From Acidobacteriota bacterium (lineage in GTDB: Bacteria; Acidobacteriota; Blastocatellia; Pyrinomonadales; Pyrinomonadaceae): a stretch of 64,000 nucleotides of DNA. The notes under the pieces are model-generated. The model had not been told where the DNA came from and searched no databases. It was given only the letters and a program-made list of their open reading frames with translations. Every line of letters starts with the position of its first letter. Position 1 is the first letter of the stretch. The position numbers were made by a program, and so were the translations under genes. Positions 17,047 through 26,490 of this stretch are shown here, piece after piece. Where the stretch lies: contig QHXM01000072.1 of assembly GCA_003222945.1 (NCBI GenBank), positions 1-64,000 of the forward strand, read 5' to 3'.

Positions 17047-18504
17047 ATGCTCTACAAGTTTTTGCGCGCTCGCCCTTTTGTAATTAAGCAGGAACGCCCG
17101 AAGCCAGTTTTCATCCGTCCGTTTCCTAAAAAGCCTATGGGAGCAAAAATACTGAGCAGGGTCTCAGCATGGTTTGGTATCAAGAAGCAAAGGGATTTCT
17201 GGCGGTTGATTGCTATTGCTGCTTGCCTGCATGTTGCGCTGGTTCTAATAATCTATCTGGTGGGACGCGTTCATCTTCTTTCCGATACATTCGACGAGCA
17301 CGGAATCGGAATATCGTTTGCCATTGACTCCGCGAGCTACAGAATCGAGGCGAGCAAGTTGGCCGGGCTTTTAGGCAACTGGGACATTGCGGGTTGGATA
17401 GCGCTTGGCTCGCAGTTTCACGTCAAGCTCTATTCAATTTGCTTTGCAACATTCGGGCGCGTTCTGGGCTTCAACATTTTAAGCAACGAGCCGCTGAACC
17501 TTTTCTATTACCTTATTACTTTGTCGCTGGTCTTCGCTCTGACGAAAGAGGTGTTTGATAGGCGAAGTGCGCTCGTTGCGATGAGCATAGTGGGCGTGTG
17601 GCCTTCGTTTTTACTGCACACAACACAGATGCTGCGCGATCCCCTGTTCATCGCAGCACTTCTGTTACTCTTTCTTATCCTCGTCAGGTGGTTGACGAGA
17701 ACGCTCTCATTGCATCTTGGCGCGATTGCCGGAACAATCGGCGGCTTTGCGTGCCTTTTTTTGTGGCTGAGCCGTGGCGACATGTGGGAAGTGATATTCG
17801 TGAGCGTGCTCGTCGGTTGCCTTTTCTTTATAATCAGGCAGATACGCGAGCAGCGATTGCTTGCGGGCAATATGATAGGCGTTGCCTTGCTGCTGGCAAT
17901 CGCGCTCTTCATGCCACGGCTCGTGCCCGCCTACAGACAGACGACGGAGTCGCTGACCTTCAAGAACGCGCAGCCCACTAAATTAGAAGGGCAACGCGCA
18001 AGCGTATGGTCGCAGATTCCTATTAGAATCACTTTATTGAGGCACAATTTTATAGCGGCATATCCGCAGGCAGGCTCAAACATAGATACGGAAGTCGAGT
18101 TGGTCGGGATCAAGGATATTATCCGATACTTTCCGCGAGCAGTCTTAATCGGACTCATGTCCCCGTTTCCGAATATGTGGTTCGTTGCGGGTGCTAACGT
18201 TGGGCTGAAAGGTAGAATCCTGAGCGGGGCGGAGGCGCTCATCATGTACCTGTTTATAGCGTTGGCAGCGTTGACCGTTTGGCGAAGGCGGGCGCAATTG
18301 TCTGTCTGGATGCTCTCCGTAATCATACTGGTGGGAGCGACTGCGCTCGGCTACGTGGTCGTCAACATCAGCACGCTGTATCGTATGCGATATGCTTTCT
18401 GGATGCTGGTTATAATATTAGGCACGGACGCGCTGGTTAATCTACGCTGTTTAAGTTTCTCAAGGTTAGAAGGGGCGGCTAAAGACTCTCCTTCTAACCT
18501 TTGA
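17047..18504 (+). CDS. Multi-spanning membrane protein, GT39/Wzy-like
   Basis: 485 residues with about 10-12 hydrophobic segments after a basic cytoplasmic N-terminus of about 50 residues. GVWPSFLLHTTQMLRDPLFI, a periplasmic-type FPNMW segment and VNISTLYRMRY near the end are shared in outline with the protein at 19955-21310 (FYPSLVLWSSQGLKD, FPWQL, GNVGTAYRQRS), so the two are distant paralogues. The pattern recalls lipid-dependent glycosyltransferases of the GT39/ArnT type and some repeat-unit polymerases. Polymerisation of, or side-chain transfer onto, lipid-linked glycan is a reasonable inference; activity is not shown. Confidence 0.7.
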   Translation: MLYKFLRARPFVIKQERPKPVFIRPFPKKPMGAKILSRVSAWFGIKKQRDFWRLIAIAACLHVALVLIIYLVGRVHLLSDTFDEHGIGISFAIDSASYRIEASKLAGLLGNWDIAGWIALGSQFHVKLYSICFATFGRVLGFNILSNEPLNLFYYLITLSLVFALTKEVFDRRSALVAMSIVGVWPSFLLHTTQMLRDPLFIAALLLLFLILVRWLTRTLSLHLGAIAGTIGGFACLFLWLSRGDMWEVIFVSVLVGCLFFIIRQIREQRLLAGNMIGVALLLAIALFMPRLVPAYRQTTESLTFKNAQPTKLEGQRASVWSQIPIRITLLRHNFIAAYPQAGSNIDTEVELVGIKDIIRYFPRAVLIGLMSPFPNMWFVAGANVGLKGRILSGAEALIMYLFIALAALTVWRRRAQLSVWMLSVIILVGATALGYVVVNISTLYRMRYAFWMLVIILGTDALVNLRCLSFSRLEGAAKDSPSNL

Positions 18505-18572
18505 TTAAGATACTGAATTCGGCAAGGATGCCGAGTCCTCTTTCGTCGTCGTCCTCTGGTTGAAGCAACCTG

Positions 18573-19895
18573 ATGTCAACTCTGCGATTATCGCTGGTCA
18601 ATTTTGGAATGAGGGTGGCCCTGCTGCTGATTGTCACGGCCAACGCTCTCATACTTGCGCGCACGCTTGGGCCTGACGGCTTCGGTCAATATTTCCTCTT
18701 CTTAAGAGTGGCGTCGGTGCTGGCGGTCCTGGCAGATTTGGGGCTATCGCAAAGTGCAAACGCTTTCTTCGGACGTTACAGCGAGTGGCGTGGCTCTCTG
18801 CACCGCATCATACTGCGGCTTGTCCCGCTCTTTTGGCTGGGGATGATTCTCGTCGGCGGGATAACGATCTGGAGCGTGGGCGATGCTCTGCTGCCACACT
18901 TCCCGCTTCTATTAACTGTGCTGGCCTTCGCTATTCTCCCCTTACTGCTCTACGCGAATCTATGGAACAGCATGATGATCGGAATGGGATACATCGTGCG
19001 CGTCAATCTTGTGCAGCTAGTGATGTGCACTCTCTCGCTGACATTAACGATTGTCTTCGTTGTTGGTCTTTCAGGTCGGGTGGTCGCGGCGGCCATTATT
19101 TATCTCTTCACAATGTTCATTCAGTTTCTAGCTATGTTCATCATAGCGTTTCGCGTGAGCGCGGATGATGCGGCCAACGAGCCGCCGGAGAAATTATCTC
19201 GCCAGGTTCTGAATTTCGGCCTGCGAGGTTACATAGGTTCGCTCTCATCTCTTCTATGGACGCGCGTTCTGGTTTTCATCCTGAACGCCACACACGGCGT
19301 CGTGGCCGTAGGCATCTTCTCCATAGCACAGCAGGTGATAGAGAAGATGTTACTGCCCGTGCAGGCGATTCAGGATGTTATATATCAGAAGATGTCCGTG
19401 CTCTCGCCTGAGCGCGCCACGGTGGCAATGAACCGCTATCTGAGACTAACCTGGTGGAGTATGCTGGTAATCGTACTCGCCGGAGCGTTGCTAGCGCCCT
19501 GGGTGGTTGTGATGATTCTCGGAGAGAGCTATGTGAAGACTGTAACGGTCGCACGCATTCTCTTAATCGGTTCCGCTTTCATGGGCGTTTCGATGCTGCT
19601 CGACACTTACTTCATCAACCAGATGCACAGGCCCGGTCTGGTTTCTATCCTGGCCTGGGTGAACATGCTTGTGGGAGTTATCCTGGCTCTGCTTTTCATT
19701 CCCAGACTCGGAGAAACGGGGACGGCCTGGGCGCAGGCGTTGACCTACATTGCGGGCACATTGATTTACTTGGGCATCTATTTACGAATCAGTGGGACGA
19801 AGCTCAAGCAGTTGCTCTTTATACACAACGGAGATGTTGTGCTGATTCGAGAACAGGTTGCTTCCATGTTAAGATGGAGGGAAAGCAGAGGATAA
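18573..19895 (+). CDS. Polysaccharide flippase, Wzx-like
   Basis: 440 residues with about 12-14 hydrophobic helices spread over the whole length. The N-terminal GMRVALLLIVTANALILARTLGPDGFGQYFL is the family signature of oligosaccharide flippases in the MOP superfamily. FGLRGYIGSLSSLLWTRVLVFILN (about 213-236) begins the second bundle. It would move the undecaprenyl-linked repeat unit across the inner membrane. It sits between the two related membrane proteins that may polymerise or modify the unit. Confidence 0.87.
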   Translation: MSTLRLSLVNFGMRVALLLIVTANALILARTLGPDGFGQYFLFLRVASVLAVLADLGLSQSANAFFGRYSEWRGSLHRIILRLVPLFWLGMILVGGITIWSVGDALLPHFPLLLTVLAFAILPLLLYANLWNSMMIGMGYIVRVNLVQLVMCTLSLTLTIVFVVGLSGRVVAAAIIYLFTMFIQFLAMFIIAFRVSADDAANEPPEKLSRQVLNFGLRGYIGSLSSLLWTRVLVFILNATHGVVAVGIFSIAQQVIEKMLLPVQAIQDVIYQKMSVLSPERATVAMNRYLRLTWWSMLVIVLAGALLAPWVVVMILGESYVKTVTVARILLIGSAFMGVSMLLDTYFINQMHRPGLVSILAWVNMLVGVILALLFIPRLGETGTAWAQALTYIAGTLIYLGIYLRISGTKLKQLLFIHNGDVVLIREQVASMLRWRESRG

Positions 19896-19954
19896 CGATC
19901 AACCTCCTCATGGCTGTCGTCACTATAAACTCGGCACTCTTAGTCTGATCAGAT

Positions 19955-21310
19955 ATGAATGCGCTACTTACGGCTCTGGCTCTGTTACTGAGCGCCGCTA
20001 TCTTATTCATCGTCCCAGCAGCGGGCGGCTCGGCGCTGGTCGTGTGCATACTGTTCGCCGTCCCTGCCGGGCTATTCATTTCGCGTACAGGCAGCGACAA
20101 GAATTTCCTGTTGCAGTTGTTTTTCGGCGCACTGTTGGTCAGAATCGCGGTCGGGACAACGATCTACTTTCTAAACTTGCAAGAGTTCTTCGGCGGAGAC
20201 GCCTATACCTACGACATATTTGGCAATGCTCTGCTTAAAGTTTGGCAGGGAGATAAGTCTTACAATTATCTGGTTAATATGTTTGTCGGCAGCGCCGCAG
20301 GCAGTGGCTGGGGGATGCTCTACATGGTCGCCTCCGTCTATGGAATAGCCGGACGCAACATGTTAGCCGTACAGTTTTTCAACTCGGTGCTGGGCGCTGC
20401 CACCGCGCCAGTGATTTTTCTCTGCGCGCAGCACATCTATAGAAACCATAGAGTCTCGAGAATAGCCGCACTGGCTGCCGCCTTTTACCCGTCACTCGTG
20501 CTATGGTCCTCGCAAGGTTTGAAGGACGGCCCTATCGTTTTCTGTCTGGCAATCTCTATCCTGGCTACGCTTCACCTTAGCGAGAAGGTCACTATAAGCT
20601 CTCTGTTGATGCTGCTCGGCGCGCTCTTAGCTTTACTCAGTCTGCGGTTTTATATCTTTTATATGATGGTGGCGGCAAACGTCGGAGCATTTTTAATCGG
20701 AATGCGTCAGGCTTCTGCTCGAAGTATCGCCCAACAGTTTGTCGTGATTTTGACGCTTGGCCTGGCCCTGACTTATTTGGGAGTGCTGCGGACCGCCGGC
20801 TTGCAGTTTGAAACATACGGCAACCTTGAGATGCTACAGAACAGCCGTCTTGATCTACAGCAGACGGCTAATTCGGGCTTCGGCAAGGACGTTGATCTCT
20901 CGACGACTTCGGGAGCACTCAGCACAATTCCCTCCGGTCTTGCTTATCTGCTGTTTGCGCCGTTTCCGTGGCAATTGGGCAGCCTGCGGCAGAGCATCAC
21001 CCTGCCGGAGATGGTCATCTGGTGGGTCTCTTTTCCGCTTCTTGTGCTCGGGCTTTGGTTCACCATTAAGTACAGGCTGCGGCAGACGCTCCCCATCCTG
21101 ATCTTTACAATAATGCTGACGCTTGCTTATTCAATGTTTCAGGGTAACGTGGGGACAGCTTACCGCCAGCGTTCGCAACTTCTGGTCTTCTACTTTATCT
21201 TTGCAGGGGTTGGCTATGTGATACTGAAAGAGCGGCGAGAAGACCGCAGACAGCAGGCTCTCATCTCAAAGCGTTCGGCGATGCTGGCGGGGCGTCGCCC
21301 GGTTTCCTGA
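19955..21310 (+). CDS. Multi-spanning membrane protein, GT39/Wzy-like
   Basis: 451 residues, about 11 predicted membrane segments. FFGGDAYTYDIFG (about 71-83) gives an acidic loop after an early helix, followed by AAFYPSLVLWSSQGLKDGPIVF (about 168-189), LLFAPFPWQLGSLRQ and a late GNVGTAYRQRSQ. The order of acidic loop, (Y/W)PS...KD and N-x-GT-x-YR-x-R is also seen in the protein at 17047-18504. A role in polymerisation or lipid-linked sugar transfer at the periplasmic face is inferred. It starts 59 bases after the flippase and ends 17 bases before asnB. Confidence 0.7.
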   Translation: MNALLTALALLLSAAILFIVPAAGGSALVVCILFAVPAGLFISRTGSDKNFLLQLFFGALLVRIAVGTTIYFLNLQEFFGGDAYTYDIFGNALLKVWQGDKSYNYLVNMFVGSAAGSGWGMLYMVASVYGIAGRNMLAVQFFNSVLGAATAPVIFLCAQHIYRNHRVSRIAALAAAFYPSLVLWSSQGLKDGPIVFCLAISILATLHLSEKVTISSLLMLLGALLALLSLRFYIFYMMVAANVGAFLIGMRQASARSIAQQFVVILTLGLALTYLGVLRTAGLQFETYGNLEMLQNSRLDLQQTANSGFGKDVDLSTTSGALSTIPSGLAYLLFAPFPWQLGSLRQSITLPEMVIWWVSFPLLVLGLWFTIKYRLRQTLPILIFTIMLTLAYSMFQGNVGTAYRQRSQLLVFYFIFAGVGYVILKERREDRRQQALISKRSAMLAGRRPVS

Positions 21311-21327
21311 GAGGCGCGCAGACCTTT

Positions 21328-23211
21328 ATGTGTGGAATCGTAGGAATAGTTAATCGTAATGGGCGCGCCGTGGACCGCGACGTGCTCGCGCGTATGTGCG
21401 AAGCCATACGGCACAGAGGCCCGGACGAAGATGGATTCTACCGTAAGGATCGGGTCGGGCTTGGGATGCGACGGCTCGCCATCATTGATCTCAAGAGCGG
21501 ACAGCAGCCCATTCATAATGCGGACCGAACGGCGTGGATAGTCTTCAACGGTGAAATCTACAACTATCGTGAGCTTCGCGCGAAACTGGAAAAGCTAGGC
21601 CACCGCTTTTACACAAACAGCGACACCGAAGCCATAGTCCTCGCCTACGAACAGTACGGCGCGGATTGCCCGAAGCATCTGCGCGGCATGTTCGCCTTCG
21701 CAATCTGGGACGAGCGCACAGAGGAACTATTTTTAGCGCGCGACCGCGTTGGCAAGAAGCCCCTGCTCTACTCTCTCGTCAATAATCAATTCATCTTCGG
21801 CTCAGAGTTCAGCGCGCTCCTCTTGCATCCTGAGATAAGCCGCGAGATTGCGCCCGAAGCGATTCACTACTACCTCTCTTTCATGTGCGTGCCCGCACCC
21901 TTAACCGCCTATCGCGCCATAAAGAAGCTTGAGCCGGGGCACTCTCTTCGTCTCACGCGCGAAGGCGAAGTGAAGATAGAGCGTTACTGGCAGCCGGATT
22001 TTTCGCACAAAGTTAAGCTGAGCGAAGAGGAAGCAGGCGAGCGAGCAATTGAGACCTTGCGCGAAGCGGTTCGCGTGCGCTTGATGTCGGAAGTTCCGCT
22101 CGGAGCTTTTCTTTCCGGCGGAGTTGACTCTTCGGCTGTGGTCGCATTGATGAGCGAGGAATCGAGCGAGCCTGTTAAGACCTTCTCCATAGGATTTGAA
22201 GAGCAGGATTTCAGCGAACTACATCACGCGCGCCGCGTCGCAGAACATGTCGGAGCGGACCACCACGAGTTCATAGTCCGACCCGATGCTCTGGAAATTC
22301 TTCCCCTCCTCGTCGAGCATTACGGCGAGCCTTATGCCGACTCGTCCGCCATTCCAACCTACTACGTTTCGCGCGAGACTCGTCGTCATGTGACTGTGGC
22401 GTTGAACGGCGACGGTGGCGATGAGTGCTTCGCAGGTTACGAGCGCTACGCTGCTATGCGATTGGCGGAGCGTTACGGGAGACTTCCGGGCGTTATGCGC
22501 GAAGGTTTAATTAAGCAGGCGGTCAATCTTCTTCCTTCATCGGAGTTGCGTCGTGGTCGCGTGCGAAGTCTTAAGCGTTTTCTGCAATCGGCCTTGCTGC
22601 CTCCGGTTGAGCGTTACCTGCGCTGGGTGAGCGTGCTCGACAGCGCCGCGAAGGATGAGCTTTACACGAACGAGTTTCGCAGCGAGATGGCTGGCTATGA
22701 TCCTGGCAGTTGGATAGCTCCCTGGTTTGCTAAGGCCAACGGCGCAGGCGTTGTTGACGCGAGCCTTCTTGCGGACACGATGACCTATTTGCCGAACGAC
22801 CTGCTGGTCAAGGTGGACATTGCCAGCATGGCCGTCTCTTTGGAAGCCCGCTCGCCTTTTCTGGATCATCACGTTATAGAGTTCGCCGCGAGCCTTCCTG
22901 AAAAATTTAAGCTGCGCGGTTTGACTACTAAGTATCTCTTAAAGCGCGTTCTCAAAAAACTTGTGCCCGTAGAGAATCTCAATCGAGCAAAGATGGGCTT
23001 CGGCGTCCCCATAGGCTACTGGTTTCGCGGGCGTATGAAAAAATTCTTAGGCGAAACGATTTTAAGCGAAAAGGCATTAAAGCGCGGCCTCTTCAAACCT
23101 CTTGAGATCAGGCGAATGTTTGAACTTCACACGAGCGGCGAACGAGACTACGCGCATCAGCTCTGGACTTTGCTGATGTTAGAATTATGGTTTGAGAGAT
23201 TTATTGATTGA
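21328..23211 (+). CDS. asnB: Glutamine-hydrolysing asparagine synthetase-type amidotransferase
   Basis: 627 residues, full length. MCGIVGIVN exposes the Cys2 nucleophile of the class II glutaminase; RHRGPDEDG and FNGEIYNYREL follow. The synthetase half has LSGGVDSSAVVALMS (about 260-274, the PP-loop that binds ATP), FSIGFEEQDFSE and ALNGDGGDECFAGYERY. Proteins of this size in polysaccharide loci often amidate sugar acids or peptides rather than make free asparagine, so an amide on a uronic acid is a possible product. The end overlaps the next start by 4 bases. Confidence 0.88.
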   Translation: MCGIVGIVNRNGRAVDRDVLARMCEAIRHRGPDEDGFYRKDRVGLGMRRLAIIDLKSGQQPIHNADRTAWIVFNGEIYNYRELRAKLEKLGHRFYTNSDTEAIVLAYEQYGADCPKHLRGMFAFAIWDERTEELFLARDRVGKKPLLYSLVNNQFIFGSEFSALLLHPEISREIAPEAIHYYLSFMCVPAPLTAYRAIKKLEPGHSLRLTREGEVKIERYWQPDFSHKVKLSEEEAGERAIETLREAVRVRLMSEVPLGAFLSGGVDSSAVVALMSEESSEPVKTFSIGFEEQDFSELHHARRVAEHVGADHHEFIVRPDALEILPLLVEHYGEPYADSSAIPTYYVSRETRRHVTVALNGDGGDECFAGYERYAAMRLAERYGRLPGVMREGLIKQAVNLLPSSELRRGRVRSLKRFLQSALLPPVERYLRWVSVLDSAAKDELYTNEFRSEMAGYDPGSWIAPWFAKANGAGVVDASLLADTMTYLPNDLLVKVDIASMAVSLEARSPFLDHHVIEFAASLPEKFKLRGLTTKYLLKRVLKKLVPVENLNRAKMGFGVPIGYWFRGRMKKFLGETILSEKALKRGLFKPLEIRRMFELHTSGERDYAHQLWTLLMLELWFERFID

Positions 23212-24173
23212 TTTATCAGAAGCTAAAGGCCAGCGCACTCGAAGGCCCGGCAGATACTCTCAAGATGAAAGACGAAGAACAATATCGGTGGCTGCCGCAG
23301 AATTGCCCCATCTGTGAGAAGCCACCTTCAAAGTTCGTGGGAATGCGGGGTGGGCGGGCGCATCGTCAACATCTGGGCGTGGAATGTAGTATCTCGCGCT
23401 GCGGAAGTTGCGGCCTGCTCTTTCCCAACCCGATGCCAATTCCCCTTAACGGGCCGGATCAGCACTACGGGGTGCTCCCGGAAGACTACTTCCAGCATCA
23501 TGATATGAACGTCAAAGGCGGGTCGGCTCTTAAGCTCTTACATCAAGCCCAGGAGTTAACAGGCGGAAAGGGACGTTTGTTGGATATAGGAACGGGAAGG
23601 GGTGAGCTGTTACGCGCTGCGATTCAGGAAGGGTGGACAGTGAAAGGTATTGAACCGTCCAACGCCTTCGCGGATTTTGCGGTTCAATATACCGGAGCGG
23701 AAATCAAGCGCGAACCTGTCGAGCGCTGCGGTTTCGATGCCGAATCATTTGATGTAGTAATGCTGGCCGCTGTCCTGGAACATTTATACAACCCGGATGA
23801 GACCATAAGGGAGATAGCGCGTATCCTGCGACCTGGTGGCGCACTTTTCGTTGACGTGCCAAATGAAAAGGGTCTTTATTTCAGAGTGGGTAATCTCTAC
23901 CAAAAATTGCGTGGGCGCGACTGGGTCGTTAATCTTGCGCCCACATTCTCGCCATTTCACGTCTTCGGATTCAGCCCCCGCTCATTGCGCGCCCTGCTTA
24001 AGAAATATAAGTTGAAGCCCGAATATTGGCACGTCTATGCAGGAAAGGCTATGGTTCCTAATCGCGGTGGAATTCTCGGCGGTCTGGAACGCTTTGCGGC
24101 GAATGCCATCACGACCCTCAGTAATTTCGGGGAGTTAGGAACATATATTGAGACTTGGGCGATTAAAGTTTAG
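23208..24173 (+). CDS. Zinc-ribbon SAM-dependent methyltransferase
   Basis: 321 residues from TTG 23208 (overlapping the asnB stop); ATG 23265 is the alternative. A Cys cluster CPIC...CSISRCGSCGLLF (about 36-72) forms a zinc-binding N-terminal part like that of sugar C-methyltransferases. LLDIGTGRGELLRAA (about 122-136) is SAM motif I, and FDVVMLAAVLEHLYNPDE and ARILRPGGALFVDVPNE follow. It is a Methyltransf_23-type enzyme, probably acting on a nucleotide-linked or lipid-linked sugar. The gene is followed by a gap with a hairpin, so a transcript may end here. Confidence 0.8.
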   Translation: MIYQKLKASALEGPADTLKMKDEEQYRWLPQNCPICEKPPSKFVGMRGGRAHRQHLGVECSISRCGSCGLLFPNPMPIPLNGPDQHYGVLPEDYFQHHDMNVKGGSALKLLHQAQELTGGKGRLLDIGTGRGELLRAAIQEGWTVKGIEPSNAFADFAVQYTGAEIKREPVERCGFDAESFDVVMLAAVLEHLYNPDETIREIARILRPGGALFVDVPNEKGLYFRVGNLYQKLRGRDWVVNLAPTFSPFHVFGFSPRSLRALLKKYKLKPEYWHVYAGKAMVPNRGGILGGLERFAANAITTLSNFGELGTYIETWAIKV

Positions 24174-24189
24174 AAGCCGCATTAGGCAC

Positions 24190-24206
24190 GATTCTATTTT
24201 AGAATC
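24190..24206. terminator. Short AT-rich hairpin before rfbA
   Basis: GATTCTA (24190-24196) and TAGAATC (24200-24206) pair around TTT, 17 bases after the methyltransferase stop; outer bases GGCAC and GTGCC can extend it imperfectly. There is no T-run. It is either a weak terminator or a structural 3' end. Confidence 0.35.
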
Positions 24207-24277
24207 CAACAGGTGTGCCGGGTAAAATCCAGATTAGTATCGGATAAAGAAAAGAAGCACTGAAGGAGGCCGGGTTG

Positions 24278-25054
24278 ATGAAAGGTGTTGTTTTAGCTGG
24301 TGGGCTTGGGACAAGGTTGATGCCGCTCACGGCTGTGACGAACAAGCATCTGCTCCCAGTCTATAACCAGCCGATGGTCTATTACCCGATTCAGACGCTT
24401 GTGAACGCCGGAATCAGTGAGATTATGATCGTCACGGGCGGCAACTCTGCCGGTGACTTTCTAAAACTTCTTAAGAACGGCAGGGCGTTCGGCCTCAAGC
24501 ATCTCAACTACACTTATCAGGAAGGCGAAGGCGGGATTGCCGCCGCATTGTCGCTCGTCGAAGACTTTTCCGACGGCGAGCCTATCTGCGTAGTCCTCGG
24601 CGACAACATAATAGAAGGCAACATCTGCAAGGCCGTGCGCGCATACCGGCATCAGGGCAGCGGCGCGAAGATCATATTGAAGAAAGTTTCGGACCCGCAG
24701 CGCTTCGGCGTGCCTGAACTTGAAGGTCGCAGCGTCCTGCGAATTGAAGAGAAGCCCGCCGAGCCGAAATCCGATTACGCCGTCATAGGCATCTATATGT
24801 ACGATGCGGAAGTCTTCCGTATCATACGCACGCTCAAGCCTTCGGGTCGCGGAGAGCTTGAGATAACGGACGTGAACAATGCCTATATCGAGCGCGACGA
24901 GATGACGTGGGATGAACTCGAAGGCTGGTGGACCGATGCCGGAACGTTCGACAGCCTGCTTCACGCCTCAAATCTGGTTGCAGAGACAGGCGCAAACAAG
25001 ATGGAAGTTAAAGAGGCGTCTGCGGTAGGGAATGGTCAGTACCGCCTGCGCTAG
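24278..25054 (+). CDS. rfbA: Glucose-1-phosphate thymidylyltransferase
   Basis: 258 residues. ATG 24278 is preceded by GAAGGAGG at 8 bases. LAGGLGTRLMPLTAVTNKHLLPVYNQPMVYYP is the nucleotidyltransferase signature with the catalytic Arg and Lys; VVLGDNIIEGN, FGVPELEG, IEEKPAEPKSDYAVIGIYMYD and GWWTDAGTFDSLLHAS are diagnostic for RfbA/RmlA-like enzymes making dTDP-glucose. It is the shorter form, without the C-terminal extension of the 290-residue enterobacterial enzyme. No dTDP-glucose 4,6-dehydratase (rfbB) is in the window, so the pathway must use a distant gene or the SDR at 26491. Confidence 0.9.
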   Translation: MKGVVLAGGLGTRLMPLTAVTNKHLLPVYNQPMVYYPIQTLVNAGISEIMIVTGGNSAGDFLKLLKNGRAFGLKHLNYTYQEGEGGIAAALSLVEDFSDGEPICVVLGDNIIEGNICKAVRAYRHQGSGAKIILKKVSDPQRFGVPELEGRSVLRIEEKPAEPKSDYAVIGIYMYDAEVFRIIRTLKPSGRGELEITDVNNAYIERDEMTWDELEGWWTDAGTFDSLLHASNLVAETGANKMEVKEASAVGNGQYRLR

Positions 25055-25072
25055 CGAGCGGGTAAGATAAAC

Positions 25073-25134
25073 GATGAACTATGAACTGAAAAGCTTTTTA
25101 CTTCCGCGTTCATCGTTCCGACTTCCGCGTTTCC
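25073..25134. repeat. Heptamer-unit hairpin (GATGAAC type)
   Basis: GATGAAC TATGAAC (25073-25086) is followed by reverse-complement units GTTCATC GTTCCGA CTTCCGC (25108-25128), both in 7-nt steps, giving a short stem between rfbA and the next glycosyltransferase. It belongs to the same class as the other 7-nt-unit hairpins in this window, but the arms are short. Confidence 0.5.
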
Positions 25135-25138
25135 TTTT

Positions 25139-26467
25139 ATGAAGGTCGTTCGCATCATCGCAAGGCTTAATGTCGGAGGGCCTGCGCGTCATGTCGTTTG
25201 GCTCACGGCGGGACTGCGCGAAAAGTGCGAGACGCTGCTGGTCGCTGGCCGCGTGCCGCCGGGCGAGGATGACATGGGCTACTTCGCAACCGCAAATCGG
25301 GTTGTGCCCCTCATCATCCCGCAGATGAGCCGTGAGATTTCATCGAAAGATTTATGGACGATCTGGAAACTCTATCGTCTGTTTGTGAGAGAGCGACCAG
25401 ACCTTGTTCACACGCACACGGCGAAAGCAGGAACTGTTGGCCGCGTCGCTGGCCTTCTTTATAGATGGCTGACGCCTCGCGCGCTCATAGGCCGCCCGCG
25501 CCCGTGCCGCTTCGTTCACACTTATCACGGCCACATCTTTCATAGCTATTACGGAAAGCTCAAGACGCGCATCTTTCTCTTGATTGAAAAAGCTCTTGCG
25601 CGTCTAGCGACGGATCGCATAATAGTTATCAGCCCGCAGCAGTACAGAGAGATTCACGAAGAGTTCGGCGTCGGGCGCTCCCGGCAGTTTGCAATCATCC
25701 CGCTAGGTCTGGACACAAGCGCTTTCACAGATTGGTCCGCTCGTCGCCACCTTATGCGCGATGAGTTGGGTGTAAGTGAGAGCGATTTGCTCATAGGCAT
25801 CGTAGGGAGACTGACGGAGATTAAGAACCACTCGCTCTTTCTACGGGCCGCGGCGCTTTATAAAGAGAGATTCGGAACTCGGAAAGATGGACGGCGCGTG
25901 CGATTCCTTATTTTGGGAGACGGGCAGTTGCGCGAGCGACTTGAGGGGCAGGCGCGCGAGCTAGGGCTTGAGACGGACGTAGAGTTTATGGGTACGCGCA
26001 ACGACCCGGAAAATTTTTATCCTGCGCTAGACATAGTCGCTCTAACGTCGCTGAACGAAGGAACGCCCTTAACGCTCATAGAAGCTATGGCGAATGCGCG
26101 CCCAATAGTTGCAACGGCTGTTGGCGGCGTTGTCGATCTCTTAGGCGAAGAGGTTGATTCATCTCAAGACTTGGAAGCCCGTGGCTACATTCTCGGCAAG
26201 CGCGGCGTTCGTGTTCGCGCAGGCGACGCCGCTAGTTTCTGTGATGGGCTTCGACGATTGATTGAAGATGAAGAGTTGCGACACGCTTTGGGCGAGCGCG
26301 GTCGTGGGTTTGTTGAAGAGAACTATTCAAAAGAGAGATTGCTAACAGACATAATGAACCTTTACGATGACTTGGCGCAGGAAAAATCCGTTGAGTCTGT
26401 CTCGTCAAAAGCGCGTCTGAAGTCAAAGACAATGGGTAGTTCTTCGGCTTCGGACTCCAGACTCTGA
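25139..26467 (+). CDS. Glycosyltransferase, GT4 family
   Basis: 442 residues. MKVVRIIARLNVGGPARHVVWL is the standard start of this GT4 group; DLVHTHTAKAGTVGRVAG (about 88-105) follows, then IGIVGRLTEIKNHSLFL, FLILGDGQLRERLE, VEFMGTRNDPENFYPALDIVALTSLNEGTPLTLIEAMA with the E-x7-E donor motif. The C-terminal 25 residues are Ser/Lys-rich and probably disordered. It is followed after 23 bases by an SDR gene in the same direction. Confidence 0.88.
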   Translation: MKVVRIIARLNVGGPARHVVWLTAGLREKCETLLVAGRVPPGEDDMGYFATANRVVPLIIPQMSREISSKDLWTIWKLYRLFVRERPDLVHTHTAKAGTVGRVAGLLYRWLTPRALIGRPRPCRFVHTYHGHIFHSYYGKLKTRIFLLIEKALARLATDRIIVISPQQYREIHEEFGVGRSRQFAIIPLGLDTSAFTDWSARRHLMRDELGVSESDLLIGIVGRLTEIKNHSLFLRAAALYKERFGTRKDGRRVRFLILGDGQLRERLEGQARELGLETDVEFMGTRNDPENFYPALDIVALTSLNEGTPLTLIEAMANARPIVATAVGGVVDLLGEEVDSSQDLEARGYILGKRGVRVRAGDAASFCDGLRRLIEDEELRHALGERGRGFVEENYSKERLLTDIMNLYDDLAQEKSVESVSSKARLKSKTMGSSSASDSRL

Positions 26468-26490
26468 GATTATTTGAGAGGATATAAAGT

